From NCBI RefSeq assembly GCF_020497125.1, contig NC_059084.1, forward strand, positions 37,952,399 through 38,016,398: DNA of 64,000 bases, written 5' to 3'. The notes beneath the pieces are model-generated. The model was not told where the DNA came from, did not search any database, and saw nothing but the letters and a program-made list of their open reading frames with translations. The position numbers and the translations under genes were made by a program. Below, in pieces: positions 1-11,396 of the stretch (position 1 is the stretch's first letter; every line of letters begins with the position of its first letter). This stretch comes from Mauremys mutica (lineage: Eukaryota > Chordata > Testudines > Geoemydidae).

Positions 1-1239
1 GATCCCGGGGGCTGGGAGCAGAATCCAGTCCTGACCCCACTGCATTCAGGAGTGACTCCGGATTGATCCTGGGACTGCTGAGATCAGAATCTTAGCAAGA
101 GAATGAAAGGAACATTGGGGGACATCTGGAGTCAGGACTCCTAGGTTCTAGCCCTGGCTCTGGGAGAGGAGTGGGGTCTAGCGGTCTGAGTCTGGTGGGG
201 TGGGGCTGGGAGACAGGACCAATGACACAACTGACAAACAAGTGACAGTGGCAGGCTGGGGCTGTGGTTCAGGTTCCACACTGGGATTTAGGAGACCTGG
301 GTTTCATTACCTCTTAGGGTGGGACTTTTAAATGCCCTTTGGGAGTCTGCAGGCTAAATCCCAGTGTATTCCAATGGGACTTGGGCATCTTACTGGGAGC
401 ACCAAAGCCAGTCTTAGCTACTCTGTGCCTCAGTTTCCCCTGTGCAATGGGGGCTAATAACCCTTCTCTGTCTGCTTGGCCCCTTTAGCCTGTAAGGGCT
501 AGAGTCACAGAGGCACTTTGGCGCTGGGATGCTGACAGTCATGTCTCCTGACTTTCAGGGGCTTAGAAACCCCCTGGGATCCACCGAGGCGACGTTTGTC
601 GCCCAGGCTCCCTTTATGATGGGTGGGGAGAGGTAGCGGCTCAGAGTGGGATTTCCCAAAGCCAGTGAACTAGGTGGGGAGCTGCTGGGGGCAGCTAGTG
701 GGAGAGGCTGAGGAGAGGAGTGTGAGCCAAACCTCTGGGAGTTTGGCACCTAAGTCCGAGCCTGAGGGGAGGCACCCGTAGGGAGCTAGAGGAGCTCTGT
801 GCCCTCGAGTTGACCTAAACTCCAGAACCCTTTGCAAAGCTGACGTCAGCTTTGACGCTGGCAAGCACAAAACCCGTCAAAGAGAGGACAGATCAGTGCT
901 ACGTCCCGATATGGGTAGGGAGCGTTTTCACGTCCCGACCGGTACGGAGTGGGGCTACCAAACCACACACAGGAACGGCACAGAACAAGCACAGACAGGT
1001 GCACGACAGATCAAGCGCCCTCGAGGCTGTGAACAGATCTGCTCCCAACACACGGAGTCTCCGATGTATGCAACATGCACCTTCCATGCAAAGCGAACGT
1101 GCCACAAGAGGGTGCAGAGGAGACCCAAGAGAATAATTAGAGGGTTAGAAAACCTGCCCTCTAGCAGTACAGTGATGGAGCTTAATCTATTTACTTTAAC
1201 AAGGAGTAGGTGAAGGGGTGACTTGATCCCAGTCTACAA
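1..1239. other. Intergenic, no gene recognised
   Basis: I see no credible coding exon. The stretch has mixed, partly purine-rich sequence. Around 905-1010 there is a block that resembles, at low identity, the block at 7800-7905 (shared pattern cacgtcc..ac.ggta.ggagtg and a following aca-rich tract), so both are probably old copies of one interspersed repeat that I cannot name. Short open frames here lack start context, splice signals and domain similarity. Confidence 0.4.
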
Positions 1240-2062
1240 GTATGTAACCCCTTTGGGGTTTAGAGAGCATGGCCCCTTTAAATCTTTTTCCCAGGGGGGA
1301 GAGTAAGAAAAAGGAGGGAAACTCCAGGGGGCAGGGCTGGAGCTCCAGGGGGAAGGAGCACAGCTGGCCCTGGAGAAGGAAGCAGAGAGAACCTGCCTGA
1401 GGCCTGGACAGGAGCCAGGAGCAGCCCTGTGCCAGGAGGAATCGCCCGAGGACAGGCTAGAGCTGGACCCAGGATCACGGCTGCCCGGAGCTGCGTGGGG
1501 CTGTGAGTACTGGGGCTGGTGACTCTGCATTGGGAACAAGGAGGGAGGCTGTAGATAGTCAAGTGGGGAGGTGGTCACTCTGGGGGGCTTTGCAGAGAGC
1601 GGCAGAAGAGGGCACCAGAGGGGTTTGCTGGGGAGAGTTCACTGGCGCCGAAGACGATCAGGAGCACCCAAGACTCACCATGGGACTGGAACTTTGCTCA
1701 GGCCTCCTGAACTGTGTGTGCAGACGCATTGCTCAGTGTCTGCCCTGTCTGACTGTGCTACCACTGGGCCCGTGGGGTTTTGGTTTGAATGGAGCCCTGT
1801 TCTACTGCTCCCCCTATATTTCCCCTTGTTGTTTTTCTCCTCTCATCCCTCTGTAAATAAATATCTCCCTTTGTTATATCCATTGTACTTTTCCTGTGGG
1901 TGGGTGTGGTCACTCTGGGGGAGTTGGAACAGGTGCCCCTGGGGTGGAAGGGATTTCTCCTGCTGCATTCCTGCGCGCGCTGTCTCTTGGCCAGAGCTGC
2001 CTGCAGAGCAGACTCCATCTTGGCCACGAGGGCGCTAAAGTTGCAAGTACCTACGTGGGGAA
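1240..2062. mobile_element. Candidate LTR-derived repeat
   Basis: The block begins TGTAACCCC and can be ended at ...GGGGAACA, the TG...CA form of an LTR. It has a TTTAAAT near the start, a polyadenylation-like TAAATAAATAT around 1853, and a repeated phrase gtggtcactctgggg at about 1571 and 1909. No matching target duplication flanks these ends, so boundaries and class are uncertain. Confidence 0.35.
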
Positions 2063-2082
2063 CAAATATTTGATAACGGGCT

Positions 2083-2352
2083 CTTGAATCCAGCAGAGAA
2101 GGTCTAACACGATCCAACAGCTGGAAATCGAAGCTAGACAAACTCAGCCTGGAAATAAGGGGTACATTTTTAGCAGTGGGAGACACTAACCATCGGAACC
2201 ATTTACCCAGGGTTGTGGTGGATTCTCCATTGCTGGCCATTTTTAAATCAAGACTTTCCGACCGCTCTGCACTAGAAGTTATTGTGGGGAAGGTCTCTGG
2301 CCTGTGCTCTATGCAGGTCACACTCAGTGATCACAATATCCATTCTGGCTTG
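2083..2352 (+). mobile_element. CR1 LINE 3'-end fragment
   Basis: The sequence follows the CR1 3' coding/UTR pattern seen elsewhere in the window: a gtctaacacgatccaacagc stretch, then tggtggattctcca, tttttaaatcaagact, and a decayed tail ending near gatcacaat. It is a diverged, 5'-truncated plus-strand copy with no intact frame. Confidence 0.7.
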
Positions 2353-4690
2353 TTGTCATGGAGCCACACAAATGGTGCTATGCCCCAGCTTTTAAGCAGT
2401 CCCTTGCAGGGACCTCTTTGATGTGCCTTGGGATCCTACTCTTCCTCCAGGGTCAGCCACACGGCCTGGCTGCCTCTGAAACTGAGTCCCTGGGCTCCAA
2501 CCCACCTGTTTCCCCACCCCAGGAACTTTGTCCAGAGGGTCCAACTGAGAGAGACACCTAGTCAGAGACAAAGATCCCTGAAAAGCATGTTGCATATGCA
2601 TGCGACTTGCAGTTCACGTAGAAGTTCCCTTCAACCACTTACATTAGACACTAGCAACCGCTTCAGAAAGTCTCACATACAAACTGGCCTCTGTTCTGGC
2701 CTGCAGCATGGAGGAAAATGCAAAACATTCGAGTTGGCCTTTGTTGTGTAACCATGTATCTTAACCCATAAAGCACAATCAATACAACAACAATTACCAG
2801 TTTGTGACGTAATCAGAGCCTTATATGTTCTCTCTGTCCGAGTGTAAAAAGAATCTCCATCTCCGCCATGTAACCGCTGGTGGGTTAAGGAACTGGTGGC
2901 CTTTGCCGTGCCGTTGCTAATTTGTAGAACATGAGTAAGCCTTTAGGCTTAGCGTTAAGGGCAGGACCGCAGACAGCATCTTCGAGCCCCAGGGCGGGGC
3001 AGTCAATGGGGCCCCTAGATAGGGATGGCTGGGGTTTACGCCACACATGCATAAGCCGTGCCCGCCCGTACATGGTCCACCCGACATTTGGGCGGTGCTG
3101 CGCCTGTGCTGGCTGGTGCCTAGCGAGCTGCTTCCAGCTGCCCTGCTGTGCGCGTTCTTCCAGCACGGCCAGGGCTTCCACACGCCCGCCTGGCTGCCTT
3201 CGCCCCCAGCGGTGCCACCCTGCACCTGCCTAGGAGCCCTGCAGCCTGCCCAGGGGATTTAAAAGGGCCCAGGGGGGCTGTATATGAAAGTTCAATTAAT
3301 AAAGCAAAAGTAATAGTTCCTCCCCACCAGCAGTCGCCATGGGCAGCAGGGAACCATTTGGGGAGGTATTTTAAGAGGGCAAGTGAGGGGTATGGAGCAG
3401 GAAAACTCCCCAGCAGTGGGGAGGGGGCAGCAGCAGGAGTAGGCAGGTGACTATCAGCTAGTGGCTGGTGGGGAGCTGCACTGGGCAGTTGTGGGGGGGC
3501 AGCAGCTAGGAGTGAGTAACCTGGGCCTGGGCAGTCTCCATTTGCAGACGTTTCTCCTCATCCTTCCTGGGCCATTCCATGCCTTGTTGCTGGCAGAGAA
3601 CGGGCAGCCGCATCTCCAGGCTGCGCAAGCTGCACCCACTAACCCCCTTCCCATTTGGGGTGGGACTCAGGGTAACTGTTTCCCACCTAACAAAGACAAT
3701 TTGCTGCAGGTCAAACGGGTAGGAAAATATCCCAAATCTGAGGAGATTTTAAATTGACATTGATGAACTAGAGCGAGAATGGGGCAAAATCTGAGGTGGA
3801 GACTGAAGAAAGGGTCAATAACCTGAGAGAAAAGGGGAGAAACCTGCCTAGATTTTATCCCCGTCAGTGATAAGCAGGAGAAATGGGGGAGAATTTTCTC
3901 ACTATTGGAGAGAGAAGTGGCCAAATCTGAGGGGATTTCATTAGCTCCCCCTCCCCCTAGCATCAGCTCGGCTGCCCTGGGGGTCCCTGGCTGCACAGAG
4001 ATAATTCAACCCCCCACCCCACCCCATCACCATTTCACACCGTCTTTCCCCTCCCCCCATCTCTGGCTGATTTTCCAGCCCGGCCCTGCCTGACCCATTC
4101 CCTGCCCCCAGACACACAGAGGGAAATTCCTCCGTGTCCCACCTGCTCTGTCCCCGTCCGAGCCCCCAGCACTGCCCCAGGGCAGAGCCTGCCCCAGCTG
4201 GGATAGCATGAGGGCAGCAGCTCCATCACTCTCCAGGCCCCGCCCAGGCACATTCCCCAGCTGGGAGCAGATCCCCAGGGCCTGCGAGACCTGCGCTACT
4301 GGGGCCTTTGAGCAGCGCCTCCTTCCTGCCCGCCCCAGCGCTGGCCCCAGCTCTCTCCTGCACGGGTGCCTACGGCTCCAGGTCAGGGCCGGCAGAGCCC
4401 GGGGCTGAGTCCAGCTGGAGAAAGTCCCCCCCGGGCTGGGCACACAAAGACTTTCAGTGAAAGTCTGTCCCTGGCACAGGCTGGGGAAGGAGCCATTACT
4501 GAGCCCAGGCTCCCAGCTCCCCCTGGAGGCTACAGTGCTGCACCCCGTGTCTGTGTTCGTTGTTTTTCCTGCTTCCTTCCTTCCTGCCAGTAGTCCCCCC
4601 CCTCCATCCCCTTACTGGCTCCTTCCGCACCGACCTGAGCCGGGTCGGGGGTCCCTTTTAAGTTGCCTGGGCCCCTGGGCAATTGCTCTC
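2353..4690. other. Intergenic, no gene recognised
   Basis: A 2.3-kb stretch without a supportable gene. It turns GC-rich at 2990-3260 and 4130-4680. Open frames of 60-140 codons in the GC-rich parts overlap on both strands, which is what GC-rich non-coding DNA gives. The phrase cttcctccagggtcagccac near 2440 recurs in altered form near 29075, hinting at a shared old repeat. Confidence 0.4.
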
Positions 4691-5490
4691 TGTCATAAAC
4701 AGTTAGTTAAGGGTTAAGGTTTTTTTCTACCTGTAAAGGGTTAACAAGCAGTACCTGTGGACACCTGACCAGAGGACCAATGAGGGACAAGATATTTTCA
4801 AATCCCTGTGGAGGGAAGTTTTTTTTCCTGTTCTTTGTTTTTTTTTAGAGAGTCTCTCTTGGGAGTTAAGGGAGTCCAGACATCTTAATCAAGTCCTCCC
4901 AGGTTTCTGCAATAAATTCTTCTATTCAAGCTAGTGAGTATTAGCAAGGAACTAGTATTCTTATACTTTTATTTCTGTATTTGCAATTCTGTGTTTTGCT
5001 ATAGAATTTCTTTAATTCTCTACTGTTATTGCTTTTACCGAGAAAGAAAGGAGGGGGGATTCTCTCCAGAGATTGATAAGTTTAGACCCTGTGTATTGTT
5101 CCATCTTGGTTACAGAGACAGTTACTTTCTTTTTATTCTTTAATAAATCTTTTCTGTAAAGGACTTGGTTGATCTTTCCTTGGGTGGATTCTCAGGGAAA
5201 GGGGAGGAGGGAGGCATCCCTCTGTAGTTGGATTCCGGTATCTCTCCTAGGAAAAGGGAGGGGGAAGGAAGCGGGGGGAATGGTTTATTTCTCCTAGGTG
5301 TAAGAACTCCATGGATTTGGGGCTCTTGGGATCCCCAAGGATTTTGGGGAAGGACTGTGTCCCAATACACGTACATTATTGGGTGGTAGCAGCTTTTACC
5401 AGATCTAAACTAGGATTTTAGTTTAGGGGAGCCAATGCAGGTCCCCATTTTGGAACCCAACAGCTCCAAGTGGGGGTGAGACCTATGACA
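4691..5490 (+). mobile_element. Solo LTR, Ty3/Gypsy type
   Basis: An 800-bp unit starts TGTCATAAAC and ends CCTATGACA, the TG...CA form, flanked by CTCTC on the left and CCCTC on the right, an imperfect 5-bp target duplication. It shares the beginning of the 3' LTR at 18834-19660: a tgtcataa start, then cctgtaaagggttaa, then gacacctgacc with ggaccaat. A polyadenylation signal AATAAA lies near 5143. No internal sequence adjoins it, so it is a solo LTR left by LTR-LTR recombination, of the same family but a different subfamily from the element at 12.8-19.7 kb. Confidence 0.8.
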
Positions 5491-5635
5491 CCCTCTTTGC
5501 CCCGCCCTGTTGGCGGGGCCTGGTTAAGGGGCTGATATGTTTGCTAAAGGCTGGGACAGACTCTCCCAGCTTCTCCTAGGATCTGGTTTCCTGTCCATTA
5601 TAGAGTCATTGTCAAAGATTGAGACTGGGGTTATT
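5491..5635. other. Short spacer between two solo LTRs
   Basis: About 145 bp of unique-looking sequence between the two LTR insertions; nothing recognised. Confidence 0.5.
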
Positions 5636-5640
5636 ACCCG

Positions 5641-6709
5641 TGTGACAGTGCGGTTCTGGCGGGACCCAACTGAGAGTGCCAAATCAGGACCAATTGCTCA
5701 AACAGGGCAGTCACAGCCCTAGGCTGGGGTTTTTCCACCTCTAAGACAAACCAAACCAACCAGACAAAGAGGACTCTGGTCTCACCCCACTGGCTAACCA
5801 CAAGTCACACAAGCAATTTCCTTAGACACTCCAGTCTCCCAGTATCACCACCAGTGCACTCGTCCTGGGGATGAATGATTATGAAAACCAACACCCTAAT
5901 AAAAGAAAAAGGTTCTCTCGATCCCAAAGGACCAAGCCCCAGACCCAGGTCAATATACACATCAGATCTTACCCACAAATCACGCTGTTGCCAATCCTTT
6001 AGAATCTAAAGGTTTATTTACAAAGGGAAAAAGGTAGAGATGAGAGGTAGAATTGTTTAAATGGAATCAATTACATACAATAATGGCAAAGTTCTTAGTT
6101 CAGGCTTGCAGCAGTGATAGCATAAACTGCAGGTTTAAATCAAGTCTCTGGAGTACATCCCCCGCTGGGATGGGTCCTCAGTCCCTTGTGTAGAGCTTCA
6201 GCTTGTAGCAAAGTCCCTCCAGAGGTAAGAAGCAGGATTGAAGACAAGATGGAGATGATGCATCAGCCTTATATAGGCTTTTCCAGGTGTAAGAACCTCT
6301 TTGTCCCCACTGTGGAAAATTACAGCCAAATGGAGTCTGGAGTCACATGGGCCAGTCCCTGCATACTTCGCTGAGTCATAAGGCGTGCCTGCCTTCTCTC
6401 CATGGGTTAATTGTGTAGCTGATGGTCCTTAATGGGCCATCAAGCAGGCTAAGCAGAGCTAACACCAACTTGTCTAGGGTATCACCCAGAAGCACATCAC
6501 CAACTTGAAATACAGACAATATAGAGCCTAAATACATAACTTCAACTAAAAATGATACATGCACACAGACAGCATAATCATAACCAGCAACCCATAACCT
6601 GGTCTTAGACACCTTATATGACCCCCTTTACCTAAGATTTGGTGCCACTACAGGACCTCGGTTGCAACCCATGTTCTATATGGTCCCAATTTATATCAAT
6701 AATGTCACA
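5641..6709 (-). mobile_element. Solo LTR of an endogenous retrovirus-like element
   Basis: A 1,069-bp block has TGTGACA at one end and TGTCACA at the other and is bounded by a perfect 5-bp direct repeat ACCCG (5636-5640 and 6710-6714). Read on the minus strand it has a strong TATA box (CCTATATAAGG, around 6267-6278) followed about 260 bp later by AATAAA (around 6010), the order expected for U3-R-U5. No primer-binding site or coding remnant adjoins it, so it is a solo LTR. The retroviral rather than Ty3 class is inference from length and layout. Confidence 0.8.
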
Positions 6710-6735
6710 ACCCGGTGTGTCCCCAGGCGGAAGAA

Positions 6736-7038
6736 CAGGGGTAGGCACCCTATGGCACAGGTGGCACACAAGCTGATTTTCAGTGGCACTCACACTGCCC
6801 GCGACCTGGTCACTGGTCCGTGGGGGCTCCGCATTTTAATATAATTTTAAATGAAGTTTCTTAAACATTTTAAAAACCTTATTTACTTTACATACAACAA
6901 TAGTTTAGTTATATATTATAGACTTATAGAAAGAGCCCTTCTAAAAACATTAAAAAGTATTATCGGCATGCGAAACCTTAAATCAGAGTGAATAAATGAA
7001 GACTCGGCACACCACTTCCGAAAGGTTGCCGACCCCTG
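6736..7038. mobile_element. hAT-type MITE, 303 bp
   Basis: Imperfect terminal inverted repeats start CAGGGGTAGGCA and end TTGCCGACCCCTG. They are flanked by the 8-bp repeats CGGAAGAA (6728-6735) and CGGTAGAA (7039-7046), matching at seven of eight positions. The AT-rich interior has no transposase frame. Terminal CAGGGG and 8-bp duplications are hallmarks of the hAT superfamily; the element needed a transposase supplied elsewhere. Confidence 0.85.
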
Positions 7039-7046
7039 CGGTAGAA

Positions 7047-8006
7047 CAAAGAGTCGATGTCACATGTGCGGCTCCAAATACATAGATGTTGTGACTAGAA
7101 ACAATGCGGTACGGCCCCTCCGTTATAGGTTACCCTCACCGCTGGTTGGCTCCATTTTGTTAACCTGACGGGCGTGAAGCAGCGGCCTCCTTTGCCTCAG
7201 CTAACTCCGGGGGTCCATGCCATGGAGTTGCAATCTCAAAGTCTTTGCATTTGCACACGAATCAAAATCCCCAGATGGAACAGGGAAAATTCTGAATTCT
7301 GTGCCCTTTGGGGAGGTGGGTTAACGTCAGTGATGGGAGAACCCCAATGGAGAATTGCATAGCCGCAGGTTGTGGGAGTGGCAGGCCATAGGGCCAAAGG
7401 ATACTGCCCACATTGAGTGGAATATGACGCTGCTAATGCCACTTTGTCCTTCACTAGTCTTAAGAGGAGTCCTGTGGGTGAATGGGTTTGTACATGGAGG
7501 TGAACCAGATCAGCAGAATAAACATTAGTGGGGTGTATTAGGTATTGCCAAGAGAGAACAGAGTTAAGACTGTGCTGGCATCTTAACTTTCCATTGCCTG
7601 CTTTTCAGAAGATTTTATTTTGCCCAGCAAAATGTTCTGCAAGAGGACGACATAGCACCAAGGAACCTTAATGCTGTGCTAACCTCATCGTTTTGGTCTG
7701 CTTTTCCCCACCGTGCTGTTCTCTCACATTGAGCTATTTCACAAGGCAGGAGGGAATAAAGACAAAGATACACTGGGGTTGTGTCCTGCTACAGGCAGGG
7801 AGTGCTGTCACGTCCAGACTGGTATGGAATGTGGTTACCAAATCAGAGCCAGAAAAGGCACGCAACAAGTAACGGCTGGTGGGGGATGTATGCCATCCCC
7901 TCCAGCTAGTGGATATAAATACAAGCCCTCCTAAATGCACGTGTGTGCAGCATATTTTCTGTGTACAGTGCACACGCCACCAGATTAATTGCTTCCCTAG
8001 AGGTGG
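7047..8006. other. Intergenic, no gene recognised
   Basis: No coding exon supported. The part at 7800-7905 resembles 905-1010 (see the first entry). A TATAAATAC at about 7914 is an isolated TATA-like string with no supported transcript. Confidence 0.35.
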
Positions 8007-9330
8007 GGTGTAGTAAGATGAGGCCCTGAAACATAAACCCTTATATCAGAGGCCCGGTATGAGGCCTAAGGCCTGAAGTAAAGTAATGGTCAAGACTTTG
8101 CTAATGTAACCAGGGAAATGGTCCCACTATTGTGGAGAACTTTCCTGGCTTATACACGACCCCGGTGAAATGGGCTAGTGACAGGATTTGAGTCCTCGCT
8201 CCCACTCCCTTTACCCAGAACCCTGCCTGACCTGATCTAGAGGGCTCCCCTTCCACTCTGCTGTGTGGCAGAGTCCTCGTAACCCCAGCAAGGCTGGGCC
8301 CAGGATTCCTGGGGGGCTCAACTCCCAACCTTGTTGTGGTCCCTTAGGGCAGGGGCTAGGGTGTCCCCACTCTGGGGTGCGCTCTCTGCACTGGATGCTT
8401 CCCTGACCCACTGATCATCACATACAATACAATTTATTAAACAGCAACCAATTTAAAAAATAAGTTAAAAATGGGACAGGTTACAGGAAAACAAGTCACC
8501 CCGCTCTGTGGCACAGGGCATCACAAACAGCAGCTCTGTAACGTAAGGGAAATGTGTTCCTCACATGTCCCAGGCCTCCTTCTCAGGCCCTGGCTGTGCT
8601 ACAGGGAGGCTGCGGGTCAGACACTTGCTCTGGCGGTGGCCACACGCCCTCAGGTTCTAGGTGGCAGGACCCTTCTTCCCAGTATCACCCCATCCCATCG
8701 GGGTTACGGTCCGCCTTCAAGTCTGGCCTGCAAGGCATCTCGGCAGGGGGTGTCTCCCTTGGCTGGGCCCCTGCCCAGGATCCCCTTCACTCTCCCCAGC
8801 TTCTCACGCACCTGGCTCCGGACTGCTCCAGCCTCAGCTCCACCACTCTGCCTCAGCTCCAGCTCCACTCTGCTTAGCACAGCTACGGCTGCCGCTCTGC
8901 CTCCAGCTCCCCAGGCTGCTTCTCTGGCCCTCCTGGCTCTGGTTGCTACAGCCCTGCTCCCAGCACAGATCTGCTCTCTGGGCTGCTTCTGTGACTCTGC
9001 TCCCAGCACTGACCTGCCTCCTGGGCTGCTTTTCTGGCCCCTGTGGCTGGCACAGCTCTGCTCCCCAGCTCAGCTCGGGCCCCTGCTCTCTCCTTAGCTC
9101 GGCCCCACTCTGTTCCAGGCAATTCCAGCTCACTTGCAGGATGGGAACCTCCGGGGCTCCTGACTCCCTCATTAGCCTGCCCGCCCTGTCAATCAGGCTG
9201 ACCTAGAGCACTGGTCTCTCCCCATTGTTCCTGGGGACTGTCAGTCTCAGGGTCCTGATTTCTCATCGACCCTTCCCCTTCCTGTTAGTACTGGGAGCTA
9301 GCCAGCCAAAATACCCCTGCTGAGTTTTGG
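8007..9330 (-). mobile_element. Candidate LTR-derived region
   Basis: Read on the minus strand the stretch has LTR-like signals: a TATAAGGG near 8040 and a TTTAATAAATTG polyadenylation-like signal near 8435. The part at 8830-9100 is an irregular CTG/CAGCTC-rich repeat whose frames are open on both strands because of composition. I could not fix termini or a target duplication, so this is a weak call. Confidence 0.25.
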
Positions 9331-9659
9331 TAAAGGGACCCCTTACGCAAACATAAAGCAAAGTTAAGCTGTGAGCCAGAGGCTCACAGAAGCTGGCAAG
9401 GAAAGGGCTGATGTTGCAAAATATTCATACCTAAAAGGTCCTGAACACTAGAGCTATAAACATATGCTAGAATGGTACCAGAACACTCCGATACTTGCAC
9501 ATTCCACACAGCTAACAAGGCACAGGCTGACCCATCCTAAAGACAAGGGCAAAAGGGTGATATGATGGATAGAGTTGTTTTGTTCGAATCAACATGTACA
9601 ATGTGAGAAGCGGCACCTTACTGCATAGAGGGGTTGCACTTAATATGTCAGGAGTGATG

Positions 9660-10020
9660 TGTAACTTGTTTACACCTGTGTATAAGAATTTACACTGAAC
9701 CATTGTCTCTGTCTGGCTTAGGGGGCAGTTGTAAATCCTGCCACTGACTGAGCCGGTCCATTGTCAGGGAGCACATACGTACTAGCAGAACTGTAGATAT
9801 CTGATCCGGGGAGCTAGAGACTTTGTTTTGTTTGACAGTGATCCTGGCCAAGTGCCTTCATACCTTGTTGGAGTTTGTGGTCATTGGGGGTTCTCTGGGG
9901 GTGAGCTGTGCCAGCGATCTGCGCAGAGCTGGGGCAGCACACAGAGGGAACACACGCAACCGACTGTTATCCACACTGAACAGAGCAGAGCATCACGCCG
10001 GTGACATCTGACAGCAAGGG
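9660..10020 (+). promoter_or_regulatory. Possible promoter and noncoding first exon
   Basis: Upstream of the coding exon at 11397 there is a TATAAGAA (about 9682) and, further on, a good 5' splice donor GG|GTATGT with the cut at 10020/10021. A transcript starting near 9.7 kb and spliced from 10020 to the acceptor at 11385 would give a 5' UTR for the downstream gene. This is inference only; the TATA-bearing block could equally be an old LTR. Confidence 0.2.
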
Positions 10021-10142
10021 GTATGTATGGCTCTGTCCTTCCCTGTGCTGCTTTACTTCAGTTCATCTGGTTAGCTACACCTGGCTGTTTGGGCACGTGA
10101 ACCTTTTAATATTGATCCACAAGAGCAATTGGCTATATTTCT

Positions 10143-10660
10143 GTCAGTCACCCTGAGGGGACTGGGGGAGAAGGGGGTCCCAGGGCAGAGGGGATCCTGA
10201 GGGGATGAGGAGTCCCAGGGCAGAGGGGATCCTGAGGGGATTGAGGGAAGCGGGGCCCCTGGAAGGGGGAATTCTGAGGGGCAGGGGGGTTCCTTGGAAG
10301 GGGGGACCCTGAGGGGATGAGGGGAAGGGGAGTCCCCAGGAAGGGAGATCCTGAGGGGATTGGAGGAAGGGGGGACCCGGGAAGGGGGATCCTGAGGGGA
10401 TTGGAGGAAGGGGGGACCCGGGAAGGGGGCTCCTGAGTGGATTGGGGGAAGAGGGGCCTATCAAGGTCCCTTCCAGTTCTATGAGATAGGATAGGGAGTC
10501 TTTGGGAAGGGGGATCCTGAGGGGATTGGGGAAAGGGGGGGTCCCTGGGAAGGAGGATCCTGAGAGGATGCAGGGAAGAGGGATCCTGAGGGGATGGGGG
10601 AAGGGTGGTCCCCAGGAAGGGGGGACCAGAGGGGATGGGAAAGGGGAGTCCCAAGCAATG
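10143..10660 (+). repeat. G-rich minisatellite, ~40-bp units
   Basis: Irregular tandem units carrying gaaggggg, atcctgagggga, ttggggaa and gggacc in the same order recur about a dozen times. The G-runs on the plus strand could form quadruplexes. A short CR1-tail-like piece interrupts the array at about 10452-10495. The 100-170-codon proline-rich frames on the other strand are artefacts of the repeat. Confidence 0.85.
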
Positions 10661-11383
10661 GGGGAACGAAGGTCAAGCCATAGCCCATGCTGCCAATATC
10701 CCCCTGTACCATGGGAACAATGCTCCTTTATCTTGTTGGGAACATGTGCCAGCCTGGCCCCTGATTAAGTAACCTCGGCTTGCTTTCCTGGAGCACCGAT
10801 CCCCCCATTCTCCAGCTAGCGTCGGGGAGTCGTGAGTGCAAATATCCCCCCAAAATCAAGCTCTGAGATGGGACCCCAAACCCAGACACACCACTACCAA
10901 GGCCTGTGTCAGGTGTAAAGAAACCAAGCTGTCACCCCCTTTGGGCAGGGCACCACAACCTCAGACAAGTCACCAGCACCCAATCAAAAGAACGACAGCA
11001 CCGCATGGGGCATATCTTCCCTCAGGGAGACCCAGCCAGTGGCAGCTGCTCAAGCAGTCCCTGACCCCAGGGAGAACTGGAAATCTGCTCTCCTTCCCAG
11101 GCAGCCCCTACCTGAGCCGGGTTCTGCCCTTGTTACCCCTCGCACCAAGCCTGACACCTGTTGCAGTTGTAACTGGAGCCCACAGCAGCTCATTTACCCT
11201 TTACACTGTGGGTTTGTGGGCCCCACCATGCTGGTTTATGGAGCTTGTAATCTCTTCCGGCTGGACCCTCACTTACTATGTGTATGGACAATGCCTAGCA
11301 GAATAGGGCCCTGATCTCAGCTGGGGGCTCCAAGTGCTACTGCAATACAAAATAATCAATGGGAAGAAACTATTTTATCTTCT

Positions 11384-11385
11384 AG
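11384..11385 (+). other. 3' splice acceptor before the coding exon
   Basis: A pyrimidine-rich TATTTTATCTTCTAG ends 11 bp before the ATG at 11397. Sequence upstream in the same frame lacks similarity to the protein, so the exon probably begins at 11386 and the start codon lies just inside it. Confidence 0.55.
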
Positions 11386-11396
11386 TGCCGAACACC

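Noticed and set aside
1571..2321. Overlapping 155- and 187-codon frames on opposite strands
   Set aside because: They overlap each other across an LTR-like block and a CR1 fragment; no domain or splice signal.
8471..9206. 180-208-codon Ser/Leu/Pro-rich frames
   Set aside because: Low-complexity CTG/CAGCTC-type repeat, open on both strands.
10144..10712. Proline-rich minus-strand frames of 77-168 codons
   Set aside because: Translation of a G-rich minisatellite; the repeat period, not selection, keeps the frames open.
11334..11396. Upstream in-frame ATG extending the aerolysin-like protein by 21 residues
   Set aside because: It lies in the probable intron, before the acceptor at 11384-11385, and has a poor start context.
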